Shown here: positions 1-10,367 of the stretch, piece after piece | Position numbering within the stretch: position 1 is the first letter of the stretch | Layout of the letters: each line of letters opens with the position of its first letter | Assembly: GCA_018985235.1 (NCBI GenBank) | Contig: JADGIG010000019.1 | Span: 1 to 44,879, forward strand | DNA from: Sanchytrium tribonematis | Lineage: Eukaryota > Sanchytriomycota > Sanchytriomycetes > Sanchytriales > Sanchytriaceae | Direction: 5' to 3' | Length of the DNA stretch: 44,879 bases | Position numbers and translations under genes: made by a program | Notes under the pieces: generated by a model | What the model saw: only the letters and a program-made list of their open reading frames with translations | Told to the model about the DNA's origin: nothing | The model's database searches: none

Positions 1-2616
1 CTTCGATTCGTGTAATATATTCAAACTAATTGTCGGGTTGAAAATGCCTTTTTTACCTCGATATATTTCTCCAGTGATGAATGATAGCGTGTAGTTTTTC
101 AAAACTAACGATATGTTTATAGACCCGACATGAATCTGAAAGAAGCTGGTACTTTCACTAACTTTGTCAAGTCTATTTTCAAAGTCATCAATTTGATGTC
201 GAAAAATTGACGCCCACATCAAAAAATTCAACAAATGTTCAAATTCGGTACACCCTCTGATGTTGCGAATACTTAGATTATGGTCATCTTTAAACTGATA
301 ATGAAATTCATTAATTAGAATATCGTCATAAAACGCAACAGGTGCTCGAACCATAAAGGAAAATCTCTGAAAGGCATGATAATTTATCTCGAGTAGAGGA
401 ACGGATATTACACTTGTTTCCTTAAAATCTAAATCATGTCCTAAATGCAATTGCGAACTTTGAAAATTTGCACACAAAGTAATATAAGAGTTTTTCGAAG
501 TTGATTGCTCTCTAGGCTTCTTGTCTATATATTCTTGCACAGTCACTGTAGTGGGGGTGACAAACAAATTATCTAAAAAATTTGACATATACTTTACGAT
601 GTGCCCATATAGATAGACCTGAGAATTTTCAGATTCCAAATTTAAATCTAACACATTATCTTTCGCGGAACTGCAGTATGCCCCTAAAAATTTTGCATTA
701 GGACATTTAAAATAAGGCGTTTGAGGATTCCATATATTTGTTTCAGAAAAAAGAGGCAAAACTACTAAATTTTGTACATTACCTGATAGATCGAATGTCG
801 AGCATTCCTCTAGAATTCTATTAAACTCCGTCTTCAAGTTGATTTTAGCGTATTCTAGATCAAACTTTATATGTGAATTGTCCTCAGTTGAATTGTGGTT
901 GTCTAAAATATTAAAATCGTTGATACTACATAGTAAATCTCCTCGTTCTAGCACGATTTCTATTTCATATTTACTTGGAATAAAAAAGTTGGGTATAGAA
1001 TCCTCGTAAATCAGGTAGTCCATAAATGCATCTGTAAAATATACTACGTGATCTCCCATACAGAATCCATCAAAATCCGTCAAATGAAGTTCGACTTGAT
1101 TTTCGGAAGGGTTTCCATATGACGAGTTAAAAGCAAATTGCATTTGCTTAGCATTTAGAAAAGTTTCGTGATTATATGAAGTTTTAAATTCAATATCATT
1201 AAGTGTTCCATGAACGGCAAAATCTTCTCTTTCTCCTTTAAAATGGTGTAGTCTCGTATTAAATTTTGCCGATGTTGAAGATTTAATGTCAATCCAGCTA
1301 TATGGCATTTGAGATACATCAGACGCATTAACACCGTCTTGTGTGAAATTGCGAAATGGGAACCTAAAATCGATTAAACCGGAAAAGTCCAGATTAATGT
1401 CGGTATAATAAGCCGAGCGTTTCAAACCGTCCAATTTTAGATAAGTTGGAAGTTGACCTTCAAAATATGAGTAGTATCTTTTCATAAAACGTTTTCGTTC
1501 TCTTTCTGTGAATGGGCCGTATCTTATGATAGGATTTTGAACATTTATGGTTATACTGTCATGTGGGATGCTCCCCATATTTTGTGCGTTCCATTTACCG
1601 CATATTATATCTATTCGATAAAAAACTTTCAAGCTGTCACAATTCAAAATGTCATAAATGGCTGCGTACTCTGAGACCGTTAGCTGGTTGGCGACAGCAT
1701 ATCTGTCCAAACCGTGCCAATGGCCTTCATCTGGTATGTCAAGATTATCGTATTGCACATTTGCCTGCATACTCACCTTTCGCCCTATTTTTCGCAAGGC
1801 GTTTCCGAATTTATTTTCCCTAACTGTTCTGTTAATATTAATAGTACCCATGCTTTGCTCAACTTGAGGCATTTCTGAGTCTATGTTTGGAATCAGCTTA
1901 ATATTACATTTTGTACAATCCAATGCAACAGTTTGAGCGTAATTGTCCATCGTGGAAGACTTAAAAGAAATTAAAGTTTGAACTTGATTAGCATAAATAG
2001 CCAAAAGATGTTTTGTACTTTTGTTCCCGATGATTAGATTAAATTTGCTTACTAGAATGGAAATTGGCAGAACCCACAATAAGAATGATGGATCGTAATT
2101 TGGAGAATCAATGAGAGAATCTAATGATATTTCGGATATGCTTTGAGCCTTTTTTTTGAGTTCTTCATATAACACTGAATTATTGTATATAAAGATTTCC
2201 ATGCCCTTGATTTTAATGCTCAGTCTACAAGGAAGTGTGGGATCTTCACTTTGCTCTTCTTTGATCGCGTGAATAAACCAATTAAGATATTTGTTTTTGA
2301 CAGATACCGGAAGTGTCTCGACATGGGAAACCTTCCATATCCAGTAGCGCAATGTAACATTTGCTTTATGAATAGTGATTTTAAAACCCGGTGCTGATAT
2401 TGTAATGTTTTTGAAGGTCATTGATCCTGAGAGAAGAGCTAGCTTAAAACTTTCGATAAATATAAAATATGGCAAAAATAGGCTCAAGAATTGAGAACAT
2501 ATAATTCCTAAAATTCTATTAAAGTAAAAAAACATAAAGAGGAAGCAGAACGATAAAACCAGTCCATAAACTAAGAATGTGTAAACATTTAAGTCGGTTG
2601 TGAAAATACTAGACAT
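1..2616 (-). CDS. CSF1: CSF1-type bridge-like lipid transfer protein, N-terminal part (runs off left edge)
   Basis: The minus strand is open from an ATG at 2616 to the window edge, 872 codons with no stop, so this is the N-terminal part of a very large protein. A hydrophobic anchor lies at about residues 12-38, followed by sequence typical of the fungal CSF1 N-terminus (SMTFKNITISAPGFKITIHK, then LRYWIWKV). CSF1 belongs to the RBG/VPS13-like family of rod-shaped proteins that carry phospholipid between the ER and other membranes; yeast Csf1 supports cold tolerance and GPI-anchor synthesis. The remaining beta-groove repeats should lie to the left. No intron is needed in this part. The BUB2 stop codon is 10 bp upstream of the start. 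Family call is by recognised sequence pattern; the lipid-transfer role comes from the family. Confidence 0.82.
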   Translation of the reverse strand, partial: MSSIFTTDLNVYTFLVYGLVLSFCFLFMFFYFNRILGIICSQFLSLFLPYFIFIESFKLALLSGSMTFKNITISAPGFKITIHKANVTLRYWIWKVSHVETLPVSVKNKYLNWFIHAIKEEQSEDPTLPCRLSIKIKGMEIFIYNNSVLYEELKKKAQSISEISLDSLIDSPNYDPSFLLWVLPISILVSKFNLIIGNKSTKHLLAIYANQVQTLISFKSSTMDNYAQTVALDCTKCNIKLIPNIDSEMPQVEQSMGTININRTVRENKFGNALRKIGRKVSMQANVQYDNLDIPDEGHWHGLDRYAVANQLTVSEYAAIYDILNCDSLKVFYRIDIICGKWNAQNMGSIPHDSITINVQNPIIRYGPFTERERKRFMKRYYSYFEGQLPTYLKLDGLKRSAYYTDINLDFSGLIDFRFPFRNFTQDGVNASDVSQMPYSWIDIKSSTSAKFNTRLHHFKGEREDFAVHGTLNDIEFKTSYNHETFLNAKQMQFAFNSSYGNPSENQVELHLTDFDGFCMGDHVVYFTDAFMDYLIYEDSIPNFFIPSKYEIEIVLERGDLLCSINDFNILDNHNSTEDNSHIKFDLEYAKINLKTEFNRILEECSTFDLSGNVQNLVVLPLFSETNIWNPQTPYFKCPNAKFLGAYCSSAKDNVLDLNLESENSQVYLYGHIVKYMSNFLDNLFVTPTTVTVQEYIDKKPREQSTSKNSYITLCANFQSSQLHLGHDLDFKETSVISVPLLEINYHAFQRFSFMVRAPVAFYDDILINEFHYQFKDDHNLSIRNIRGCTEFEHLLNFLMWASIFRHQIDDFENRLDKVSESTSFFQIHVGSINISLVLKNYTLSFITGEIYRGKKGIFNPTISLNILHESK

Positions 2617-2626
2617 GTTTAAAAAA

Positions 2627-3593
2627 TTATTGGTTGTTTATTTTATTAGTGAAAATGATTCTATGCACTAAAGCGAGATCATAAACGTGTTGTTGTAGAT
2701 GAAGCTCAAGCTGGGTATTAAGTAATTTTGAAAATGATTGCGATTTTGCGATTAAATCGGCTGCATCAAGTGCGGGAAAACTTCTGAGCAGCTTAACAGG
2801 AGAAGGGTGGTGTAAAATTTCCTCCTTCATTCTTACCAACTGGCCAACTACACAAAGTATATTTAAATGAACTCCATATGCAAAGTAGTAGTCCCAAAGT
2901 TTTAAAACTTCATCTAAAGGCGTTACACAAGAACTCAATGTCATAATTACTATATTAATAGCAGATACGAGGGAAAGCATATATTTCGGCCGATAATCGT
3001 TTTGATTTCAGATATGTAAACAACTCTCTGTCTATCAGTTCCAAACACTTGTCCAAAAGTATCGCACCAGCTCTCACACCCTCGGTATTCTTCTGAACAT
3101 ATGTGGGACACTTGTTTTGGATTAGTTGAGAAAAACTATAGAAAGCATCAACTTCATTCATTGTGTAAAGAAAGGGAGCCAGTAAAGCGTTCATACCTTG
3201 AACGTAAAAAAATAAACATTTTGTCGAGTCTGCTGCAAATGTAAGTTTTTGTTCTTTCATGTCATTTACAAAAGCATTTAAAACTCTGATTAGCATATGC
3301 TCGTCCACAACTGCCTTGAATTGTTCGTCTGTTTTTAAAGTTCTATGGGTATCATTTTTGATTTTTCCATAAGCATCACTGGCTCCGATCTGCACCAAGG
3401 AAATATATTTCTTTGAAGAAACAAACTTGACATTTAATAATATTTTCCACACTTTTCCTCGAATACTTGTATCAGATGCATCTAATTTACTGTTGCTTAA
3501 TTTTTCTCCACTCAGTATTTTCTCGATTATAACTTTGGTAGTGTTTTGGGCTTCAATTAAAGTTTTGTTTATAGCATCGACTTCAAGGCTCAT
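2627..3593 (-). CDS. BUB2: BUB2-like TBC-domain GTPase-activating protein (one 19-nt intron)
   Basis: Two exons, 3593-2969 and 2949-2627, give 315 residues, close to yeast Bub2 (306). Bub2 with Bfa1 is the GAP for the small GTPase Tem1 and holds the mitotic exit network/SIN off at the spindle pole until the spindle is placed correctly. Recognisable TBC blocks are RGKVWKILL, SDAYGKIKNDTHRT, YVQGMNALLAPFLY, and AEIYAFPLIMTLSSC spanning the splice site. Without splicing the frame ends just after AFPRICY; removing 2950-2968 joins AFP to LIMTLSSCVTPLDEVLKLWDY, as in the family. AATAAA lies in the last codons of the gene. It is divergent from the next gene with 31 bp between the starts. Confidence 0.88.
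2950..2968 (-). other. 19-nt spliceosomal intron in BUB2
   Basis: Read on the minus strand this is GTATCTGCTATTAATATAG, phase 1. Removing it rejoins the two frames inside a conserved TBC block. It has T12 and A14 like the other introns in the window. Confidence 0.9.
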
Positions 3594-3624
3594 CTGAAGT
3601 ATTGTTTCAAATTAAAAAAGTTGA

Positions 3625-5829
3625 ATGATTTCAAATCATACAGTGCTTAATAAATGGAACAATGAAAATAAGAAAATTGAGCTAAAAATAAAGCCAATAA
3701 AACTAAATATTGATTGTGACATTTATTTATTACCTCGAAGTTGGGATAGTCGCAAACGCAAATCGAAAATGCAAGAAAAGATCTTGCTGCCAAAAGTAGA
3801 AGAAGGAAAGTCTGATTATGTACCTACCAAACTCAAATCTCGTCTGAAGTCTTTTGAAGGAACACTATTGCATGAGTTGTATTTGAATTTACCACTCGAC
3901 AAAACTATGAATGTAAAATCCAAAATTATCAACGAAAGAGAGAAATCCACCTCAGTCCAAAATCGTTTCAAAGAAAGAAATTACTTTGAGAACCAAGAAA
4001 TATACATTTCTCCATTTCTGATAGAACAAACCAACAGTATGATGGACCATATTACTCTTTTGAGCCTTGAGAAGGAAATCTGTATCATTCCTTATGAAGA
4101 ATACATAAGGCTGGTAAATCTTTCTTTTATTGAAATGTTTGAAGGACGAGTGGTACGTTTAAGTGGTTTCATTTTGAGTGGTTGCAGTCACATATTTACC
4201 TCTGCTATTAACGAATTTATATTTAAAGTCCAAAATCAATTTTCAGAACTAAATGATATTGCCCAAAATCTTTTCAGTAGTTTGGACAATTATTGGAATA
4301 TTTTAGGACAGGAACTGTACTTCTTTTTACAATCTTCGCACAATTATTTTTGGTCGCAAAATACATACAAATACATTGAAAGTGATATCTTTAAGTATTG
4401 CTCTCAATGGCAAAAAGAATACGAGTTGTCAAATTGTAAATCAATTTCTCAGTTGCAATCCATTGTACAGAACTATCAATTTATTCTAGTCAAAATAGAA
4501 CACCTAGTTAATTGTTTGAAGAGTTCGATCGATTTCTGTAGTTATGACGCAAATGTAAAATCGCTTAACTTTTTCGCACAATGCGTTAAAATAGAATGGT
4601 TGAAGCAACTTAAGGATAGAATTAGCAATTTCGAAGACATATCATCAGTGGTCGTCTCTGATAAGGATCATATGATATTACGAAACAAGAGTCTTAGGGA
4701 TATTTTTACAATTTCATCCATCAATGACTTGCAAAAATGGATCCAGGCATTCCGGCAATTGCGAGTAAACGCTAGAAATGAAATCGATAGGTCGGTTATT
4801 TTAGGCAAAGAAGAGCTTTTATTCTTGATGACTCCAAAGGAAATGTTTAGTATCAATGAAGAATCTGTTCCAGAATTTGTTCCACCGTCAGTCCAAAAAA
4901 TTGAATTACTGCCCACTGATAACAATGTCGAAACGGATGATTTCTCGAAGGCACTTTATAAAGAAAAGGAAATTTTAAAATGGCGACGATCAAGACTATT
5001 GAACAATAATGATAAAGTGGAAAGTTCCGATATTCATCAGCCGCATAGTAAGGAAATTCAGGATACCACATATGAACAAATGGATCTTGATTCCGATCAA
5101 GTCTCAAATACAGAGTTTGAACCAGTTCAAACGGAGGTATATCTGAACGACATGGAAAAGGTGAAGTGTCCTGAATTACTCATAAACTCAACTGCAGAAG
5201 ATTTTCAGATAATAACCCTTCGTGATTTGTATCTTTTTCTTGATGCTGTTATCAACAAAAGGCTGGGTCATTTTTTCGAAGTCATCTTTTTCTTCTACCC
5301 TACCGACTTTCACTCAAATTTCGAGATAATTACAACAAAAATTCCGGAAACGTTTAATGACTTGGAATTCAATTATGATGTTAATTTTATAGACTTTAAG
5401 TTCCTTAGAAAGCTTCTAATAGATTATTATAAGTTGCGTTCTGGCATGAATGTTCATGGTAATCCATTCCCAATTCGTTCACCCAAAAAGTATTTCGAAA
5501 GTATGACAATTTTAGGTGTTAAAATATGTCTTGATCCAGTTTTCAGATTCTTGAATATAGAGTTTTTGCAAGAAATTATTGAATGGAATTTATATTTACC
5601 TGATTCAAAACTATACACAAAACTCTTCCAAGAAATCTTTGATTTAGTCACAAACAAATTGAAAGTATTTATAGAACAGGTTGATTTGCTCAACCAAAAT
5701 GTGCACAATCTCGACAGAATCCTTGATTTGATACCTAATTTAAGCCCTGCACCTTCAAGGCACAACTTTGGTTCAAAAGAATGGTGGGAGGCATGGGAAA
5801 TTTGGGTCAAATTAAACCAATATCAATGA
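3625..5829 (+). CDS. Unrecognised 734-aa protein, partly helical
   Basis: One uninterrupted frame starts with ATG at 3625. I do not recognise the family. The N-terminal 60 residues are basic (SRKRKSKM). Residues about 130-370 are rich in Leu, Phe, Gln and Asn and look helical. An acidic, low-complexity linker (about 430-510) separates a second folded-looking region (about 520-734) containing HGNPFPIRSPKKYF and ending in a Trp-rich tail, KEWWEAWEIWVKL. There is no signal peptide or clear membrane segment. The architecture could suit a spindle-pole, basal-body or axonemal structural protein, but that is a guess. The last 7 bp overlap the end of the convergent RKI1 gene. The length and lack of frame breaks make it a real gene. 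Confidence 0.75.
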   Translation: MISNHTVLNKWNNENKKIELKIKPIKLNIDCDIYLLPRSWDSRKRKSKMQEKILLPKVEEGKSDYVPTKLKSRLKSFEGTLLHELYLNLPLDKTMNVKSKIINEREKSTSVQNRFKERNYFENQEIYISPFLIEQTNSMMDHITLLSLEKEICIIPYEEYIRLVNLSFIEMFEGRVVRLSGFILSGCSHIFTSAINEFIFKVQNQFSELNDIAQNLFSSLDNYWNILGQELYFFLQSSHNYFWSQNTYKYIESDIFKYCSQWQKEYELSNCKSISQLQSIVQNYQFILVKIEHLVNCLKSSIDFCSYDANVKSLNFFAQCVKIEWLKQLKDRISNFEDISSVVVSDKDHMILRNKSLRDIFTISSINDLQKWIQAFRQLRVNARNEIDRSVILGKEELLFLMTPKEMFSINEESVPEFVPPSVQKIELLPTDNNVETDDFSKALYKEKEILKWRRSRLLNNNDKVESSDIHQPHSKEIQDTTYEQMDLDSDQVSNTEFEPVQTEVYLNDMEKVKCPELLINSTAEDFQIITLRDLYLFLDAVINKRLGHFFEVIFFFYPTDFHSNFEIITTKIPETFNDLEFNYDVNFIDFKFLRKLLIDYYKLRSGMNVHGNPFPIRSPKKYFESMTILGVKICLDPVFRFLNIEFLQEIIEWNLYLPDSKLYTKLFQEIFDLVTNKLKVFIEQVDLLNQNVHNLDRILDLIPNLSPAPSRHNFGSKEWWEAWEIWVKLNQYQ

Positions 5830-6533
5830 ATTGCTTTATTTAAGTAAACGCTAGCTTGCCCGTCTGACTTTCCGATGATAACCTTGTTCATATCCCAGAA
5901 TAAACCTACTTCAATGACTCCAGGTAAAAGTTTGATTTTCTTGTACATTTCCAATTCATTCTCAATTGGGTGTTCCAAGTGGATATCCAAAATCGAATTT
6001 CCCATGTCGGTAATTATTGGACCTGCTTTAAATTTATCATTAGACATTCTTAATTTTGGATTGAATTTCATTTCCTTGAGAGAACGAGTTAAGGATGATA
6101 GAGCAATATTACTAACTTCGACTGGAACGAAACCAAATTTTGATCCCAAGATGGAAGAAGGCTTACTCTCATCAGCTACAATGATTCTGCATTTTGAATT
6201 TTGATAAACAAGTTTTTCAAGGAAATGACAACCTCCGCCGCCTTTTATACAAGTAAACTTTTCTAAACAGACCTCATCAGCGCCATCGATGACTACATCT
6301 AAAAGTGGGAATTGATTAAGAGTTCCTAAATTCAAATCGTTTTCTTGAATTAATGACTGGCTCTGAAAGGATGTCGGAACGAAAGTTTTTTCAGATAATT
6401 CCTTTTGTGAAAAGGTTTCTCTCATCAGTTCAAATAAATGAACAATTGTGCTTCCAGAACCAATACCAATTAATTTAGCGGCCCGAATTTCTTGAATAGC
6501 TGCCTTACATGATGCTTTTTTTGCGATATCCAT
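5823..6533 (-). CDS. RKI1: Ribose-5-phosphate isomerase
   Basis: Interconverts ribulose-5-phosphate and ribose-5-phosphate in the non-oxidative pentose phosphate pathway, in the cytosol. The 236-residue protein has the type A isomerase motifs in order: GIGSGSTIVHL (phosphate loop), DGADEV (catalytic Asp region), KGGGGCHFLEKLV and IIVADESK, then PVEV. The ATG at 6533 is chosen because the frame continues upstream only to a TTG; the family N-terminus (AKKAS.KAA) begins right after this ATG. Its TGA overlaps the stop region of the convergent 734-aa gene. AATAAA sits within its last codons. A 121-bp divergent spacer separates it from the MDM10-like gene. Confidence 0.93.
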   Translation of the reverse strand: MDIAKKASCKAAIQEIRAAKLIGIGSGSTIVHLFELMRETFSQKELSEKTFVPTSFQSQSLIQENDLNLGTLNQFPLLDVVIDGADEVCLEKFTCIKGGGGCHFLEKLVYQNSKCRIIVADESKPSSILGSKFGFVPVEVSNIALSSLTRSLKEMKFNPKLRMSNDKFKAGPIITDMGNSILDIHLEHPIENELEMYKKIKLLPGVIEVGLFWDMNKVIIGKSDGQASVYLNKAIH

Positions 6534-6654
6534 TCTGGTTTCGTGGAGTCTTCCTTTAAAACGATCTTTCAAGTCCTAATGTAATGAGTCTGCCTTAGCT
6601 ATTCGTTTGTTGAATGTATTGAAATTGATAAGCCAAATTGCACCAAATTGAAAC

Positions 6655-7530
6655 ATGGATCAATTTTTGCCAGAAAATCGATATTCTCAAATATTGAAGG
6701 AGTCCGATGGCATTTTGAGGCCAAAGAAATCCATAGGTGTATTTATAAACACCGCAAAACTGATTTACAGCGGATTTAATGCTAGTCATTCGCTTCAAAT
6801 TCCATTGAAAAATTCGAAATTGTCCTACAGCTTATTGAAAGAAAAATACTTTCTTAAGAGCGTCTGGTCTTTTAATAATGAAACCGAGTTTATTGCATCT
6901 AGTAAGGTAGTCAACGGATTATATGCTACGTTGATTGGCTCCACCACAATGAATCCTCCTAAAGCATCTATTGCCTACTCAATACTAGCAAATCCCATCA
7001 ACAATCTGAATATAGAAACAAGTGTATCTACATTTGACAATGCTGTAGGCACATCATTTCTCATTGGCAATATAAGAAAAAGCTGCTTTGGGTGCGAATT
7101 TTATTATCTTCCAAAAAATTCTGCAGGTGGTGTATCGTTCGGATTTCGCCAATTATTTAGATCAAATACATTCGTGGTAACGTATACTCCGATCATAGGG
7201 CAAGTTGGCAGTAGTCTTTTTAAGCCTTTATTGAAAAATGATATCTTTCAACTTGATTTTACAAGTAGAATTGATGCCAACCTATTTTCGTACGATTCCA
7301 ATCTCACAGTTGGAATTTCAGCCACACAAAAATTAGAAAATTCCAGCACCCAGACTATTGTGGCGGCATTAGGACATTGGACAGGCTTGTCACTATCATA
7401 TATTTATCATTCTCAACCGGCGGTTCCGGCTTTGTCTTTGAGTATGTACATTCCATTTCAATGGAGTAGATTGGAAAAATTTTATAATCAGAAACCTGTT
7501 TTTTCAGTTGGCATAAATATCGAACTGTAA
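6655..7530 (+). CDS. MDM10: Probable MDM10-like mitochondrial outer-membrane beta-barrel
   Basis: This is 291 residues of alternating polar and hydrophobic segments without helical membrane spans or a cleavable leader, as expected for a mitochondrial beta-barrel. The N-terminus (MDQFLPENRYS) and the central blocks CEFYYLPKNSAGGVSFGFR, YTPIIGQVGSSL and ANLFSYDSNLTVGI resemble Mdm10. That protein anchors the ERMES ER-mitochondria tether and takes part in the SAM complex. The C-terminus (FSVGINIEL) looks like a terminal beta signal. It is much shorter than yeast Mdm10 (about 490 aa), so loop insertions would be missing. Other porin-fold proteins (TOM40, VDAC) are alternatives. I am fairly sure of the barrel and moderately sure of MDM10. 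Confidence 0.55.
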   Translation: MDQFLPENRYSQILKESDGILRPKKSIGVFINTAKLIYSGFNASHSLQIPLKNSKLSYSLLKEKYFLKSVWSFNNETEFIASSKVVNGLYATLIGSTTMNPPKASIAYSILANPINNLNIETSVSTFDNAVGTSFLIGNIRKSCFGCEFYYLPKNSAGGVSFGFRQLFRSNTFVVTYTPIIGQVGSSLFKPLLKNDIFQLDFTSRIDANLFSYDSNLTVGISATQKLENSSTQTIVAALGHWTGLSLSYIYHSQPAVPALSLSMYIPFQWSRLEKFYNQKPVFSVGINIEL

Positions 7531-7542
7531 CCTCCTATTTCA

Positions 7543-8115
7543 ATGGCTACAATTTACAATCTGAATAAAGACTTAAACTACATAAAATACCTAAAGAATA
7601 CATTAGAAGATCTTCAGGTCCAATTTAATGATTCCTTTGAAAATATGGTAGGCAATGACTTTAACACTTGGATGTCATTTAAAGAAAATTTATTAATATT
7701 TTGCCAAAATTGGAGACAAGCGGATATTAAACGTACACCTTACATAGAGCAAAAGCCAGGCTTATCAATTGCTAATCTTGACTACTCAAAACCTATAAAC
7801 TTGAGCCTAAAATATTTTGACGTGGAGGTAGAATTGATTGAAAATGAGATAAAATTCAAAGCACCCAGATGTTATTTGTCTGGATTAAAATTATATCTTA
7901 GGGAATTAAATAATGCATATGACCAAGAAACCATTACATTGGGTACATCTGAAATATCTAAAGTTTATATTTTGTTTCTTCTTGGGATAGTTGCGATGGA
8001 TGAATATACCAACAGTATCAATTTTGAATGGCTTTTTCACGATTTTAGATGTGTAGTTCCGACTAGTCATCTTCACTCTGAAGCATTATTTCATTTGGAA
8101 GAATTGATTTCCTAA
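7543..8115 (+). CDS. Unrecognised 190-aa protein
   Basis: Single frame from ATG at 7543, starting 12 bp after the MDM10-like stop and 34 bp ahead of the coiled-coil start. I do not recognise it. The first 60 residues look helical, possibly a short coiled coil (YIKYLKNTLEDLQVQF); the rest looks like a mixed alpha/beta domain (KAPRCYLSGLKLYLREL, YILFLLGIVAMDEY). No signal peptide or membrane anchor. The short helix plus small globular domain would suit a kinetochore or adaptor subunit, but nothing specific supports this. The TAA stop runs directly into AATAAA. Confidence 0.65.
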   Translation: MATIYNLNKDLNYIKYLKNTLEDLQVQFNDSFENMVGNDFNTWMSFKENLLIFCQNWRQADIKRTPYIEQKPGLSIANLDYSKPINLSLKYFDVEVELIENEIKFKAPRCYLSGLKLYLRELNNAYDQETITLGTSEISKVYILFLLGIVAMDEYTNSINFEWLFHDFRCVVPTSHLHSEALFHLEELIS

Positions 8116-8149
8116 ATAAATATTTCTGAAACAATTGTCAAGCCCAGAA

Positions 8150-8942
8150 ATGTTATTACGCAAAGACATCCAGTCAAAGAAACAAATACTTCGCGAGCGC
8201 TATTTAATTGAAAAAGAAATTGTTCTCTTTCTTAAAAATGGACTAGACGAAGAAGCAATCCTCTCTCATAAACAATATAAAACAAAAATCGATAGTGAAA
8301 GACAAAATTTTATTAAGAGGAAGTTACACCAGCAAAAGCTTCGAGATTCTAGTGATTATCAGCGTGAAATTTATGAATTACAGAACGAAATTATTAGAAA
8401 ATTGCAATTTTCCCAAATTGTTTTGAAGGAAGATAATATTGACAATTGGAAACACCAATACAATGAACTTGAGCTTCTTCGGAATCGGTTTAGGAATAGG
8501 TGCTTACCAAGAAAGGATATCTTAGAACGGGAAATTTTACAATTGCAGTCCGCTTTAGAATTTAAGATAGGTTTAGAAAATGATAAGAGTCAAAAATTGC
8601 TTCAAAATGTCCAAAAAATTCAAATGCAGCAGAAAATCGATTCGAAAAAGAAAAATGCTTTGGAGGAAAGTGAAAGAATTCTTCAGAAAAAACAATTGGA
8701 AGAAGAATTAGCTAAATTTAAAGAATTTCAAAAAGTCGAGAATGAAAAATTGAGAAAAAGGCAACAAAGTTTTATCGAAGATCTCAATTTTCAAGTAAAA
8801 GAGAAAGAAAGAGCAAAAGTTGAGCAAAGTTTAAAAAATTTTAACGACTTAGAGCAGCAACTGGTAAATATTGTTAACTAAGAAACAAATAGAACTAGAA
8901 AAGTCTTGGTTGAAGGATGAAATAAATAAAATGCGTTCTTAA
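8150..8942 (+). CDS. Coiled-coil protein, CCDC112-like (one 19-nt intron)
   Basis: Exons 8150-8863 and 8883-8942 give 257 residues, almost all highly charged coiled coil (Lys/Glu/Gln-rich; LPRKDILEREILQLQSALEFK; repeated EELAKFKEFQ-type heptads). Without splicing, the frame would end at VNIVN inside the heptads. Removing 8864-8882 continues the coiled coil as QQLKQIELEKSWLKDEINKM and ends at TAA. The pattern resembles CCDC112-type centriolar/ciliary proteins, which would fit a flagellated fungus, but coiled coils are poor evidence of identity. Start: the frame extends upstream only to a TTG at 8135, so the first ATG at 8150 is used. Confidence 0.7.
8864..8882 (+). other. 19-nt intron in the coiled-coil gene
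   Basis: GTAAATATTGTTAACTAAG, phase 0, with AAG rather than TAG at its end. TTAAC at positions 11-15 is a good branch-point match with A14 as the branch base. Excision extends the coiled coil by 19 residues. Confidence 0.8.
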
Positions 8943-8988
8943 AGGAAAGAAAAATAAAAATAATGGTTCAGTTTCCCCGCAAATATAG

Positions 8989-10063
<1,075 letters not shown>

Positions 10064-10073
10064 GTAAATTTAC

Positions 10074-10340
10074 TTAAAGGTTATATTTTTCTAATTCTTC
10101 TTTACAACTTTTGATATCATTGATTAATTCTTTATAAGCTTCGGGACAGTCTCGGATTACCGTCAAGTCTTTTCCGATGGACACCAAGGCATAGCTACCA
10201 ACTGACACCAAAATCCAAAAGGGTATGACTGGCCAAATTTCTTGCATAAATAAGTTATCCTGTGGGCCAAGAAGCAACCCGAAATATACTACACTAAATA
10301 TAATAATTCTGAAAGCAAAAATGAAAGCTTTTGAAATCAT
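10074..10340 (-). CDS. DPM3: Dolichol-phosphate mannosyltransferase subunit 3
   Basis: An 88-residue protein with two hydrophobic segments (about residues 6-26 and 36-55) and a charged C-terminal helix. PFWILVSVGSYALVSIGKDL followed by DCPEAYKELINDIKSCKEEL is the DPM3 signature. DPM3 anchors the catalytic DPM1 in the ER membrane to make dolichol-phosphate mannose for N-glycans, GPI anchors and O-mannosylation. Its presence implies the three-subunit (human/fission-yeast) enzyme rather than the single-chain baker's yeast type. It links in pathway to ALG1 and to the GPI-type surface protein in this window. Only 27 bp separates its start from the divergent next gene. Confidence 0.9.
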   Translation of the reverse strand: MISKAFIFAFRIIIFSVVYFGLLLGPQDNLFMQEIWPVIPFWILVSVGSYALVSIGKDLTVIRDCPEAYKELINDIKSCKEELEKYNL

Positions 10341-10367
10341 GGAGGGTTTCTGACAAATTTTGCCAAT

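Noticed and set aside
1563-1867. Two overlapping plus-strand frames of 86 and 69 codons
   Set aside because: They lie antisense within the continuous CSF1 frame and show no protein-like features.
6534-6572. Longer N-termini starting at TTG, GTG or similar codons (RKI1, SDR, SIZ, MCM9, KEX2, MLH3, surface protein)
   Set aside because: In a eukaryotic nuclear genome the first ATG is preferred, and each begins just before the conserved domain.
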